A stretch of DNA of 60,000 nt from Cryptomeria japonica (GCF_030272615.1 NC_081409.1:243287924-243347923), one strand, 5' to 3'. Shown: positions 35,132 through 46,860, numbered from the stretch's first letter. Translations and numbers: made by a program. The notes: generated by a model not told the origin, from the letters alone.

Positions 35132-35432
35132 ACCTTGAGGTCATCCACCATTGATCAATTTAAAACAACATTAGGGATTTCCTTATCTCAAGAGAGGATA
35201 GGATACTTAGCATTCTATTCTGCATTGGCAGGATGGAGTCGTAGTTCCGCGATTTTAGCCACGTCAACACAATCAAGAATTGATATTTGGAACCTTGAGG
35301 TTGTCCCCTTTGATTGATTAAAAACAACATTAGGGCTTCCTTATACAAGAGAGGATAGGATACTCGGCGAGAACATTCTATTTTGCGTTGGCCGGATAGA
35401 GTCGTAGCAATATGATTTTAGACAAGTCAATA
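35132..35432 (+). repeat. Terminal duplication in LTR B
   Basis: 35132-35272 and 35291-35432 are two copies of the LTR end. Both contain AACCTTGAGG, CAAGAGAGGATAGGATACT, GGATGGAGTCG or GGATAGAGTCG, and a GTCAACA-type end. Only the outer copy is next to the GGACA target duplication. Confidence 0.8.
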
Positions 35433-35437
35433 GGACA

Positions 35438-36807
35438 TTACATTTTGACCCGAGTATCCTTCTTTTCATGTGATTACTTCTCGTTGCTTTCATACTCATA
35501 GCTGTTTTGAAAAGTTAAAACAATATGATTCCCCACTATTTTTGCACATGGGAAACAATTGCAAAAGTTTGAATGCTTTTTATTGTTAGAAAAAATATTT
35601 ATACAAAGGAGTTGGTTATAGTGGATCAAGACATTTATCTATTGCATTTGCAAGAATTTTGCATTTGGAAGTCAAGGCTTTATATTGTTATAAAATTCAC
35701 ATAGACAAAGGAATTGGTTACAATTGGTCAAGCATTGAATGAATGAAGAATTAACTTTTAAATCTTCTGAAATACTCTATTGTTCTAATGTGAATCAATC
35801 ATGTATGTATAAATACAGTTAACTATACTTAAATCATTGCATATTAAGGTAAGCAATAAATATTTGGTGTCATTGCATTCAAAGAAGTTAGGTTGAAATG
35901 GCCATATAAATGGGACAATTGGTTGGAGAACCTATACAATCAAATCTAGAAAGAGAAGACAAACTCATATAAAATTTAGTAAATTTGTGGGACATATTTG
36001 TGAAGGAACACGTGGAGAAGGAAGCCAAATGAAAGCAAGTTCCTCAAGAATTCACTATGATAACCTTAGAGTAAGCGAAAAAGTAGACATACTTCTCGAT
36101 TGTATGCGAAGACTCCTTGCAAGGCATGTAATATCCCGAGCCAAAACAATAACGCAAATCTAATTCTTAACCTTTTACAAACTTTGATTATTTGAATAGC
36201 GACGATATCGACCCTAGCATTCACATGGACCTTAAACAACTTAGATTAAAATTACTATTTATGTATCAACAATATCATTACATTTCAAACAACAAATTGT
36301 TAAAATAACTCCCAATCTTCTTATTATAATGAACAATAAATAAAAGGTATAAATCCATATCTCATTCTTATTACAATAATGGCTTTATTATATTCAAATA
36401 GTTCTCTAACATTAGTAAATACAACAACAATTCATTATAACAAAAATGGCAAATTGGATAAATACAATGTGGCTAGAGTCTACATCCAGTGCAGCTGAAT
36501 TACGGTCTTTATACAATATCATCCTTTGAAATCACTAGGGTTTTCGTCCTAGGATTCCCATTCTTCGAGACATTTTTTATTTTAAAAATATTTTTCTGAA
36601 ATGCTTTTTAGGGTTTCTGGCATTAATTTTTTGGTATTTTTCACACATTTTGTTTATAAAAGCGTGTCACCGCCCATTAAACCCCACACATAGTACTCAT
36701 AATCTGTAAAGATTCATCTCTTTTGCGAAGCATGTTGCACGTCACCTCTAGTTCTGTTGGATGATTGCAATAGTTCAATGCGATGCCTTTGCGCGAGGTC
36801 TTCTATG
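35438..36807. other. Intron sequence between LTR B and LTR E
   Basis: AT-rich with no recognised gene. The last five bases before E (CAACT, 36808-36812) form an imperfect target duplication with CGACT at 46142-46146. Confidence 0.5.
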
Positions 36808-37620
36808 CAACTTGTTGACATGTTTTTTTAGGACAGCATCTAACACAGAATAAAGTTTCCAATGGTCACTTCACTTCCTCTTGTTTAAAATCAAACCATA
36901 AACTAAGATTGCAAAGAAAGATCAAACGACTAATCTCAAGGTTCCTTTTTTACGTGGACGTGACTCAGTTAGTTGATGGGTTTGCTGTTAACCCAAGGGG
37001 CCTTACGTATACTCACTGAAGATCTTAACAAACTTGCGGGTTCAAGGATTTCTATGCGAAAGATTTGCAATGAAAGCTCTATTTTTTGGATTTTTGGATT
37101 TGGAATATGCATGAAATTAAATGGGATAGGGTTTAGAAAACTAAGCTTAGACTAATCTAATCCTACGAACAAGGAGACGAGATCACTCATGCAAAATCTA
37201 ACCACGCTTCGTTTCGCCAACAGAGCATAACTACACGAAGGCGGTGCAATCTTCAGTGGGTGTGTTAAGGAATTTCAAATCACCAATAGAAACCATCAAA
37301 TCAAACAATCTCCACTGATAATTGAAGTTAAGCATACACATATAACGAAGGCTCATGCTAACTTTGCACAGTATGCAACAGCTAGCTGCACACCAAAAGT
37401 ATGAGCTCAGACTTTGCAACAAGCAACCCTATCAAATCTAGTTCATCTAACAGCATGAATGCAAATCTAATCTATACAAAGAGAGTGAGAACATGCGAGC
37501 TTCAAAACAATACAAGAACACACCAACAATAGAACAATGTATAAGTGTTTGCTTCAAAAAACTCTTAGCAACAATCTTTGACAACAATCTCTCCTCCTTT
37601 TTCAAATGAGGGGGGTCACC

Positions 37621-37673
37621 GCTTTATATAGGCCTCAGGCCATGATTACATGCAAAACCCTAATTAGGGTTTT
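37621..37673 (-). promoter_or_regulatory. TATA box and telobox palindrome in LTR E
   Basis: The minus strand reads CCTATATAAAGC (37621-37632). About 22 bp upstream on that strand is AAAACCCTAATTAGGGTTTT (37654-37673), a perfect 20-bp palindrome made of two facing telobox-like AAACCCTAA motifs, which are known plant promoter elements. Confidence 0.65.
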
Positions 37674-39040
37674 CGCTAAAAGATTCCTCACACATGATGC
37701 AACAAGGTGGGAATCAACAATTAATAACCCATCATGCCCCTATACAATTAATTCAAAAGTACCCAAAATAGCATCCATTTGTGCAGTAAATGCACCATCT
37801 TTACCAAATTCACCCACATGTACTGAATGTTCTACATGCAAAATTGCCATGTTGTCATAAGTGTCCACCTTTCTCGCATGCGACGACAACATGCAAAAGA
37901 TGCTCCATTTATTCATCATGCGTTGAACCAATCGCCACTTGGTCAAGAAACCCTAGGAGAGAGAAAACTTAAGTAGAGAGAATCTTTGACTCGGGAAGAC
38001 TTTCTTTGAAGTTTTTCTAGCTTTCCTCGCTCTTGAGGAGATTTTCAACAATTTTTTACCATCTCCTATTTTTTAGGATCTTTCCTAAAATTTAGGACCC
38101 GGGTATAGTAGAGAGAGAAATCTCTCACGATTCCAAAACTACAAAAAATTATGAATTCTGATAAGATTTGAGGTCTAAAAATGGAAATTTAAAATTTTTT
38201 TCGGAGGTGATTTCTTGCTTTTCCTTCCATTCCTGATCCCTCGGATTTCCATGCCTTAGAAGATTTTCTGAATTTTCAATCCTAGGCATGGAATTCACTT
38301 TGTAAAGGAGTTTCTTCATTTCCTTGATTTTCCTTACCTTAACTATTTTGACGCCTTACATCACTCCTAGGCGCTATTCTCCATTAGACAAGGAAATTTG
38401 AACTTTCTTCATTTTCCATGGCAACTTAACTTTAGCGCCTACCTCTGTCACCTGGGCGTTGGATTCACCTTATTGTTGTGCGTTGCACACGCTCCCTGTC
38501 GCCGACAGGGTCCCCCTTCCTGTTTTGAGCCTTTCGTCTTTGCCCTGCTGAGTTTCGCGCAGAGTGTCTCGCGTCTTTTTGAGCGAGTCTGCGACTGGTC
38601 CGTAAAGTGATGATGTCAAGGAAGTGAGCCGATGAATCCTCCTGGCTAGTCTAGCCCTCAGGCGTGAGTGCCAAGAGTTCGTTCGAAGTTTTAAAATCGC
38701 CTTGGATAGGCGTAAGGTAGTAGAAATTGGCGAAGCCCGCCAAACAAGGGCAGTGCGCCTAAAGGTCACACGAGGACCAAAGTCGTCGTTTTTCGCACAA
38801 GAGCTACGAAACGGACTACGTAAGGTTTATTCCCGCGAATGTTTGTAAGGATTTGAATGAAGGATGATTTTCACTTGCTGATGAAGGGTCAAACTCCTTG
38901 ACCAAAATGCTGAAGTCGCGAAACTTGCCCAAATGCCTTAGGATTCCGAAGCCTCCAAAATCCAAATTTGTGGAATCTGGCGAAAGCTGGTCTGAGGTCC
39001 GATGTTTTATGTAAGTTTTCAAAATTGCGTTAGGGGCCAA

Positions 39041-39900
39041 ATTTCGGACCCAGAGGCCCAAAGGGGTTAAAATTTCACTAAGTTAAAGTTGCCAAAATTG
39101 CCCAGGGGGTTGAATTTCGGACCCTGGGGCGAAAATTTCAAAATTTGATGTTTCCCATTTGGTGCGAAAATAATGTGAAATGCCTTTAAGTGTTGCAAAA
39201 GGTAGCTTCAAGTCCGAAAATCACTATAAAATCTCAAATTCGGACCCTGGGGCGAAAGCTGGAGAGTGTAAAAACGCAAAGTATTCCCAAAAGACCTTCA
39301 AGGTCCGAAAACGCCCTGAAGCCCCAAATTCGAACTTTAGCTCCGAAATTTAAAAAATGGCAAATTGCAAAAGTGGCGTTGGAGCTCCAAATTTGTAAAA
39401 AGAGCGTTTTGGCCTGAAACTCGCCATGAGATCCATTTTCGGACCCTGGAGAGGCAAGTGAAAGTGTATCGAATTTATAAAAGAGAGGCGTTTAGGTCCG
39501 AAAAGCACGTAAAATCTCAATTTCGGACCCCAGCTCCGAAATTTCGAAAAAAAAAGATAAAGTGCGAAATCTTGCAAAAGGTGGCCCAAGCTCCGAAATC
39601 ACTTAAAGTCCTTGTTCTCGGAACCTGGGGCGATTTTGGAAAAAGAGACATAAAGTGTCGAAAGTTGCAAGAGAGGCGCTGAGGTCCGAAATCACTTAAG
39701 TATTTCCAAATTCGGACCTTGGGATAAAAACGTTAAAATCACGAAGTATTCCAAAAATGCTTTAAGCTCCGAAATCACTTAAGGTTCTCATCTTCGGACC
39801 CTGGGGCGATGTTGGAAAAAAGATATAAAGTGCGAAATCTTTCAAAAACTCCTCCAGGTTTGAAGTTCACTTTACACACCCATTTTCGGACCCTAGCCTC
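39041..39900 (+). repeat. About 90-bp degenerate minisatellite in LTR C
   Basis: TTTCGGACCCTGGGGCGA or close variants recur at about 39043, 39115, 39239, 39437, 39521, 39617, 39711, 39793 and 39884. Spacing is mostly 82-99 bp, with one double step. Each unit also carries GTCCGAAAT or CTCCGAAAT. LTR E has a different minisatellite in the corresponding place. Confidence 0.75.
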
Positions 39901-41320
39901 GAATTTTTTTAAACCCATCAAATTTGCAAAGAAGATATAAAGGTCCGAAGTTCTCCACGAGGCGTAAAGCTTCGAAGTTCGTTTAGGTTTGCAAAATGTG
40001 CTTCAAGCGCCCAAGGCTCATAGCGTTAAAATCGCGAAATATACCTCAGGCCCGAAAAGTCCAGAAATCTCCAAAATCGCGGAAGGTTGAATGCTCCAAA
40101 GTTTGTTTGCAAAATGCACTTCAAGCGCCCAAATCCCCAACATGTTAGAATTGCGAAAAATAGCAAATCACAAAAGAAGAGGTGTTAGGTCCGAAGTTTT
40201 CTCCAAGGTGGTGACTTTCGAAATTCGCTAGAAGCTTGCAGATAACGCTAAATTGCCTGAACCAAGTCCGAAGTTTTTCTTGCAAGTAGTGTGATTCCTC
40301 CGAAGACTTCAGTTCGCCAAAACGTTGAGAGCTCCGAAATTCGCCAGAAGCTTGCAAATCGCAAAATGTAAAACGCGAAATTTGTGAAACTTGCAAAGAA
40401 GAAAGCGTTATTGATCTGAAGTTTGCCCTTGGGATTGAATAGAAGGCAAAATTTAAATTTCAAAGGGGTCCCCAAACTCTCCAAGGTTCGAAGTTGAAAG
40501 GTGGCACCATTCGAAATTTTAAAATCCTCCATTTCTCCAAAATAGCTGCGCGCAGGCCCAGATTGGGAAATCCAAAATTTGATAAACCCCCTCCATGCTG
40601 CTGCATTTCGTGCGAAGGAGATCATGACAGATTTGAAACGAAGACAGGGCCATTTCGTGTAAATCATATTCAAGGTAAGGCATTGTCTAAACTTTTCCAA
40701 AGCATCCAAATTTAAATTGCCAATTGCCCAGCGTAAAAACCATTTAAAATGATAAATTCTCTCTCGTCCAACAATCGCGAAAAAATTTAAACCAAAGAGA
40801 TAACTGTTGGAATTCGAAACATTGCAGGATCGCTCGTTCATTTCACGTGGCAAGGTCGGGCAATCTCTTGCCATCCGCTCTCATCAGGTAAGTAAGCTTT
40901 GTCTCATATGATCATTTGAAAATGCTTAAATCGAATAGACAAATGCGTGAAATTTGATCAAAATGTTTGATTTCTTGAAATTTGCATCTCTTTCGCTCAT
41001 AAAACGTTGCTCAAGGCACTTGAAATTTAGAATTCACCCCTAAGGCTTCACCAGAAATTGCATCTCTTTTCAAACTTAGGAGAACTTTTCATGCTTTGTC
41101 TCTGTTGAAATTAATTCAAAATCCAAAAAGCGTTAAGTATAAATTCGCAATCAAAAATCTTCATGAATGCTGTGGTTAGAATTGATCAAGCCCTTTTTAG
41201 CTAGAAACGTCGCCCCATGTCCAATCTAAATTTTAAATTAATCCCGGCATGTTGGAGCATTTTTTTATGTAACCCGCCTTGCTTTTCTTGTATCACCTCG
41301 TTATCCGCATCTGATTGTGC

Positions 41321-41328
41321 AGGATAAA
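41321..41328 (+). promoter_or_regulatory. Conserved splice-acceptor-like motif before the LTR ORF
   Basis: A pyrimidine-rich stretch and TTGTGCAG|GATAAATG lead into the ORF start. A (TTGTGCAG|GATAAATG, minus) and B (TTGCGCAG|GATAGATG) keep the same arrangement. A matching donor-like TCAG|GTAAGTAAG lies at about 40886 in C. Confidence 0.55.
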
Positions 41329-43677
41329 TGCCTAAATCGGCGGTGGAATCATCAAAAATGCCCGCTGCAGCCGAGACCTCACGAGCATCCAAATCAGATA
41401 TCCCGCGTAAGGTTGAAATGATGAAGTATCAATATCAGAGGGGAGGATTGAGGGAGTCGAAGGTTCAGAGCGTCTGGGACAATATCGGTGATACCGACCT
41501 TGGCCATATCGATATTCAAGACTTCAGGAATCGGGTCTTCTCACCCAACGCATATGGTAGGCCTAGGCAGATGGTGGAAAGTGGCATCGCCCAAGCAGCG
41601 GGATTTCCTCCAGCAATACAAAACTATGAATTAGTAGTAGAGGCTGCTCGACATTATGAACCGAATTCCAGACTAGTGCTCCTCGGGAATATTACTATCG
41701 TCGACTTCTCTCCTGAGGCCATTGGTGATGCATTTGACATCCCCTTTCCAAACAATCCCACAGCTACAACCATAGATGAAGCACAAGGGGCATATGATAT
41801 GAATCCGGCCCGATGCAAAGCACTGATCAACGAAGAATGGTTCAAGGAGAAAAGGCCTTCAAGCGCCAGAATTGTGAAAAAGACCCCTAGGAGTGATTTT
41901 CATAATGAGCATTGGGATATGGTCATGTTGCTCAGCCGAGTCATGGGACTTCCTAAGTCCAACTAGTTTGAAGAGTGGATGTTCTATTTTACAGAGCAGG
42001 TCTTCGCCGGGAAGTCTAAGTTTGACTGGGCCCAGATCATGAGCGATAACATCCACACTTAGTTGATTGAGCTCGAAACGAAGAAGTACTTCACCATGAC
42101 CTCTTATTTGGTCTATATGTTCGCCAAGAACTAGCCACTGCCAGGATTGATAATGAAAGGTGAAATCGGGAATGGGCCCAGTCAGGTGAAGGTCTATGAT
42201 TGTTACCCGCAACTGCACTACCAAGATATAGCTCAGAGGGAAAAGAGCAGCCCGGCTTATGTAGTTGGTCAGTATGAACGCGTCAATGATGCCTTCACAA
42301 TGCGCCTGGTCAGGCTAATGCAGGGGGGATTACACATAAGGCTCTCAGAGCAAGCTACTACTCTAGTACAGAGGTATGGAGCTTGGTTCATTCAGTTCCC
42401 AAGGTTTTCCTACATCCGAATAGCTGGCTTCGATGGTGCCCCTCTCCGACTTCCACGGTACCCAACCGACAAAGTAATTCTTATGGAGGTTGCAAGGCAG
42501 TCACGCCCGGCTGACATCTTACTTCGAGAAAGCAAGCAGGTTGGATTCACATTCCCTATGATCATAGGCAACCATGATGTCCACTTGAAGACCCCTACCC
42601 TAGCAGAGGAGTCCCTTGTAGAGTTGGCCTCTTATGGCCTGCAGGACCATTTTCCAAGAAAATATTTCGATCATGATAATCTGGCAAAAAGAGCCTATGG
42701 TAGAAGGTACAGAGCAAAGGAATCAGTTGAAAACTATTGGAAGAATTGCTCTGATGACTACGAGGTCAGGCGATGGGAATATTCTAGATTGAGTGTGCAG
42801 CAGATGCGACTCTTTGAATACCGTCGGGTCCCAGATCAGCTCACAGATTCAGGGAATTGCCTCCAGGTCAGAGAATTTGAAGCAGTAAGGCATCTCTTGC
42901 TCCCAGGACCCAATCACTGATTTCTAGGCAGTCATGGCAGCCTCAGCAAGGTACACAGATCAGTGGTTAGATCAGCAGATCGAAAGGCTAATCCATGAGG
43001 GAGTCCAGTTCACTTACCACCTAATGGGCAGCCTCGATTCTCAGTCTTCAGAAGATGAAAGAACATCTAGTGCACCCCGGGAAGGAACTGAGAAACCAGA
43101 GAAAAGGAAGAAGGCTAAGGCTTGCAGAGGGACTCGGACGTCCAAAAGAACAAGAAGGGAAAAGATTCCTATAAAGAGGCCAGAGGTCACTTCATCTTCA
43201 AAAGACCCCAGTTCGTCCGACGATGCTGTAGAAATGGATTGTATACCTGCTTCGCCTTCCCAGAGCGACATCGATGCATTTGTAGCCAACGATCGTCCTG
43301 CGCCCGATGTGCTAGACACTGAGCTAAGAGCCCTCAAATTGACCGAACTGGGTAACCAAATAGAAGAAGCTGGTCAGTTCCATTTAGACATATTATGCTT
43401 TGAGCGTAATCCCTCTAGTTGGAAGGACGGTTTAAAACACGTGGACCAGTATCTTGAAGGCATGCAATATGAAATTCGCCATCCTCCCATTCCTCCATTC
43501 AGTCTGCTCTTCCAGTTATGTATCAGGTTCCAGGAATACGTTCGCGAGGAATGGGCAGCAGGTCGTGATTTATGTCGGGAATACTTGCATGGCCAGGATC
43601 AATTTCTAGAAAAGAAGTGTGAGACCGAAATAGAGAAAGTAATTTCTCAAAAGTGCTTTTTTCCCTCTAAATCTTAA
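41328..43677 (+). pseudogene. LTR-borne ORF, copy C
   Basis: It starts at MPKSAVESSKMPAAAET and is nearly collinear with A over the first 600 residues: GDTDLGHIDIQDFRN, VDFSPEAIGDAFDIPF, then the DAFTMRLVRLMQGGLHIRLS block. Single-base stops lie at 41964, about 42061 and about 42133; A has Tyr, Gln and Gln there, so two fit CAG-to-TAG decay. A small deletion near 42905 shifts the frame. The remainder (42934-43677) keeps the RLIHEGVQFTYHLMGSLDSQ block, the acidic/basic tail (KRKKAKACRGTR) and a C-terminal helix (CIRFQEYVREEW). About 1 kb found in copy B is absent. The few, similar-looking stops suggest recent loss of function. Confidence 0.72.
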
Positions 43678-44785
43678 AAGTGCACTTTTGCAAAAAAAGG
43701 TGACAGTTGACTTTTGGTCAACAATTGTAAAGCTTTATTTGATGCACCTTTTGGGATTATTTCAAATTGCTGTAATTATCCCTTTTTGGGTAGTTATTGT
43801 CCATTTTGGGGTGGTTGTTGATATTTGCCTCCCATATATGGTTATGGGCAGCTATGTTTATGGATGAATCTGGGCCACTTGTTTAGATTAAATCTAGGCC
43901 ATTTATCCTTTTTGAAGCCTATTTAAGGGACTGGTTTTCCCTCTCTTTTGTAAGAAGTTCTTGGATTGTTGCGAAAGCTCTGGAGAAATTTACAAGAATT
44001 AATGCAAAGAATTAAGACTGTTTTCAAGTTTCCTTGTGAGTGCATGGTCTCCTTTTTCACTTAATTTAGAAATCTTTCAGTTATGTCTATTTATTTTGCA
44101 TAGCGTTTTTCAATCAAGCATCTGATAGAATCCTTGCAGTCCACACCATTAGGGAAAGGCTGATTGCCTTTCTTTCTGCATGGTTAATCTGGACCTTTCA
44201 TACTTAGTTCGGTTATCAAACACATACTATGAATGTAGAAGTTCTAATATTGTACTTGATAACATGAAAATCTTGTTTCTCCTTTGAAGATTGCACTGGA
44301 TTTATGCAAACATTGTGCTTGAGCAGCTGGTGATGTTTAATCTAGTTTCCTGGAGGTGTCTATTTGCTTGACTGAATTTGCTATTTTAGTTAGAATTTAC
44401 ATTTCATGTCTCTCTTTCTCTCTATCCTTGCCTCTTTTTTCCCCTTTTTTATTCAGAAAATCTGCAGCCCCATTAAAACAGTATCAAATTAACCGAAATC
44501 ATCTGATAGAAAGATCATAAAAGTTCCGGGGAACTTATGTATAAATTACCAGTTCAACGTAAGTCCCCCTTGTGTTTCCAGCATAAACACATCAAGCCAC
44601 TGAAAAATCCTGTAGTCAAGACCTGACAAAAGAAACCTTGAGGTAGTCTCCTTTGATCAAACTTAGAAAATAGCATTAGAGACTTCCTTATTTCAAGAGA
44701 GAGTAGGATAATCAGTTGGCTATTCTATTTTGCGTTGGCCGTATGGAGTTTGCAACAATGCGATTTCAGACACGTCAACACTTAT

Positions 44786-45400
44786 CAAAGAACTTGGCAT
44801 TTTTGACTTATCCATTGCACATCATGTTTGGCGTCCTTGTTCCTTCTTGAGCGCTAATGGCACTTTGTCAAGGATTTTCACAAGTTTTGCATGTTTCCTT
44901 GGAACCTTCACTTTAGTCCCTCACCTCATGCCTAGTCGCTAGGAACACTTAGGCAAGGAATCTCATCATTTTTCTTCTTTCCATGACTACCTAAGTTTGC
45001 CGCCCTTAAGCCCTCTTGGGCGCTAAAATGCCATGGAAAATAATTTTATGACTTATATCTCCTTCCATGCCTTAGTGGATTTGGCGCCCTTCACTCCCTT
45101 TGGGCGCTATTTGGACTTGGGCGTGGAATTTCTTCATTTTGCACTTTTCCATGACACCTCTCCTTGAGTGCTCTTTCAACTCCTAGGGCGGATTTTTGCC
45201 TTGGCTAAGGATTCACTGTATTTTAGGATTTCCCAAGCAGCTCAATTTGGTGCCCCTCAAACTCTAGGGCGGATTTTTGATTAGGGAGGGATTCTTGACT
45301 GTGGAATGAATTCCATGATGCATCAACTTTGGCGCCCAGCTGACTCCTAGGGCGCCAATTTCACCTTGCCTTGGAATTTGATCCTTTTTCATCTAGAGTT
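44786..45400 (+). repeat. 84-bp hairpin minisatellite in LTR E, right part
   Basis: Units carry a hairpin such as TGGCGCCC...GGGCGCCA (45330-45357) and TGGCGCCC...GGGCGCTA (45082-45109). Others are near 44828, 44922, 44999, 45165 and 45249, and two more lie left of C at about 38344 and 38431. After removing C the spacing is about 81-87 bp throughout. Confidence 0.75.
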
Positions 45401-46141
45401 AGTCGATTCTAGCTACTTACGCATTAGGCTGCCATTTGTGGATCTGAAGTGATTTCCCGGACTAAGATGAATTTTCGAGCTTTCCATTTCAGGACTTGAT
45501 GCCAACACTTAGCCAAATTTTGCTTATTTTATCTGCTTTTCAAACCTTTCAGATTTAGAAATAGTCGTGAATGTTCAATCTTCATTGCCTACTTGAATGG
45601 TCTTGTCAAAAACAAACCTTCCAAAAATAGAAACTTTTCAAAACGTCAGTGTTAGACCCCAAAACAGGACGTCAGAATGACTTACTATAAATAGAAATTT
45701 ACTAAAAATAGAAATTACTGAAAATAGCAAGTTTGATTTTTGGCAAAATGAAGACATTCGGGGACACAATAAATTCCCTAAACAATAGGAACTTTCTCAA
45801 AATAAAAAGTTAGTCTGATTGCGCTCAAATTTTACTGGGAGGTTCCTCGAAGGGTCCTAATTCCAGTTCTAAGTTCAGTTTTTCCAAAACCCTAAAAGAA
45901 ACCCCTAAACTCTAGGACTGAAGGTAGAAACCCTAAAATTGACAAAACGAGCCCTAGACTTAGCCAAATTAGCTCAAACGAAAAGCAGACTTGATCAAAC
46001 TGACCCCCAAACACTTGCAAAGCAGAGAAACTGGAGAGACTGCCGCGAAGAGACCCAAAAACCAAAACCAAAAGACTGAGAGGGCCTAAAAAGTAGGGGG
46101 TCCCCGTTTGCAATGGGGCGATGTGTGAAAATATCAGAACA

Positions 46142-46429
46142 CGACTCCATTTTACTCTATCGTGACGTTGTCTGCTGCTATTTTTTCCTTGCGTTAATTA
46201 TCTTTTCAGTTTAATTTGCTGCTATTTTTTCCTTTTTAGTTTAGGTTTGTTAAATTGTTTTGAAATGTTTAATATTAATATTTAATAATATAAATTTTTA
46301 AACTGTTGTATAATTAAAATTTTTAGTTTCATTTAGTTATATAACAGTTTAAAAATTTGTAATCTAAATCCGGAACATATAAACATTTATAAATATAAGT
46401 ATATAAATTTATATTGTTAAATCGTTTTC
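46142..46429. other. AT-rich sequence right of LTR E
   Basis: No gene or repeat edge was recognised. It contains a short direct repeat of TGCTGCTATTTTTTCCTT (about 46171 and 46218). Confidence 0.5.
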
Positions 46430-46860
46430 TTTTTTTTGATCAATAATTTTGTAGATTTTATATTAGAAAGTAAAATAATTTTATACATATCTTTTTAGTC
46501 CATAAAAAAGCCAGGGATAAACCCCAAAACTCTAAGAGAAGAGTATAAACAGACTAACCATAAGCCATTAAAGGCTGTACGCATACAGCACTACTATCCG
46601 ACTACCCGTTCCAGACAAACCTAGCAAAAATTGAAACAGAAAACCAAAAAACCTCCTACTTGATTTTCAGACTCTTGCTAGGATCAAAGCCCTGACCAAC
46701 TTCAGCACTAGTCGTTGGCTGCTTGTGATGGTCCTTCTTCTTTGCCGCTTGTGTAATGTGCCCAAGAAGTATTCTAAAACTACTATTATACTTAATTTCC
46801 AAGCAGCAATTAAGTTTAGTGAGTGCCTAGACTTGATGTAAACCCTGCACATATGTTAGG
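46430..46860 (-). mobile_element. LINE-like 3' end with A-tail
   Basis: On the minus strand GGGTTTATCCCTGGCTTTTT is followed by TTGATCAAAAAAAAG, a 3' end style familiar from plant L1-type LINEs. The upstream short frame (QRLVLKLVRALILARV) may be its last coding part. The direct link to the RNase H remnants at 48.3-52.8 kb is not shown. Confidence 0.45.

Larger units (their letters stand above)
27324..35432 (-). mobile_element. Giant solo LTR B (8.1 kb) carrying the ORF
   Basis: The left end TGTTGTGCTTTGCAC and right end GTCAATA are flanked by the 5-bp direct repeat GGACA (27319-27323 and 35433-35437), so the whole unit inserted as one piece. There is no gag-pol and no primer site, so it is a solo LTR or an LTR-sized non-autonomous element. 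On the plus strand it reads: terminal hairpin, about 3 kb of TTCGG/CGAAA-rich degenerate repeats, the ORF (30533-34116), the TATA block at 34429, the CGTAAGTCCCC block at 35058, then the end. Strand is given by homology to LTR A and its primer site. The length is inflated by an internal piece at 28.25-28.4 kb and a terminal duplication. Confidence 0.82.
38474..44780 (-). mobile_element. Giant solo LTR C (6.3 kb) carrying the ORF, nested in LTR E
   Basis: The left end TGTTGTGCGTTGCAC and right end CACGTCAACA are flanked by a perfect 5-bp duplication CTTAT (38469-38473 and 44781-44785). It is collinear with B: terminal hairpin (38494-38510), degenerate repeats, ORF, TATA (43918-43930), the CGTAAGTCCCC block (about 44559), end. 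It inserted into the minisatellite of E. No primer site, gag or pol is present. Confidence 0.85.
36813..46141 (+). mobile_element. Solo LTR E (about 3.0 kb), split by nested LTR C
   Basis: The left end TGTTGACATG and right end ATCAGAACA correspond to the ends of A-D, flanked by CAACT and CGACT (four of five bases match). Removing C and one CTTAT leaves about 3017 bp, similar to D (2785 bp) and without the ORF. E has the TATA motif (37621-37632, minus) and an 84-bp hairpin-bearing minisatellite that continues in register across the insertion point of C. TATAAATAG at about 45687 could serve the plus direction. Insertion order is clear: E first, then C. Confidence 0.8.

Noticed and set aside
35265-35269. 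Alternative right end of LTR B at the first GTCAACA
   Set aside because: The following CAATC does not match the left flank, whereas GGACA after 35432 does.
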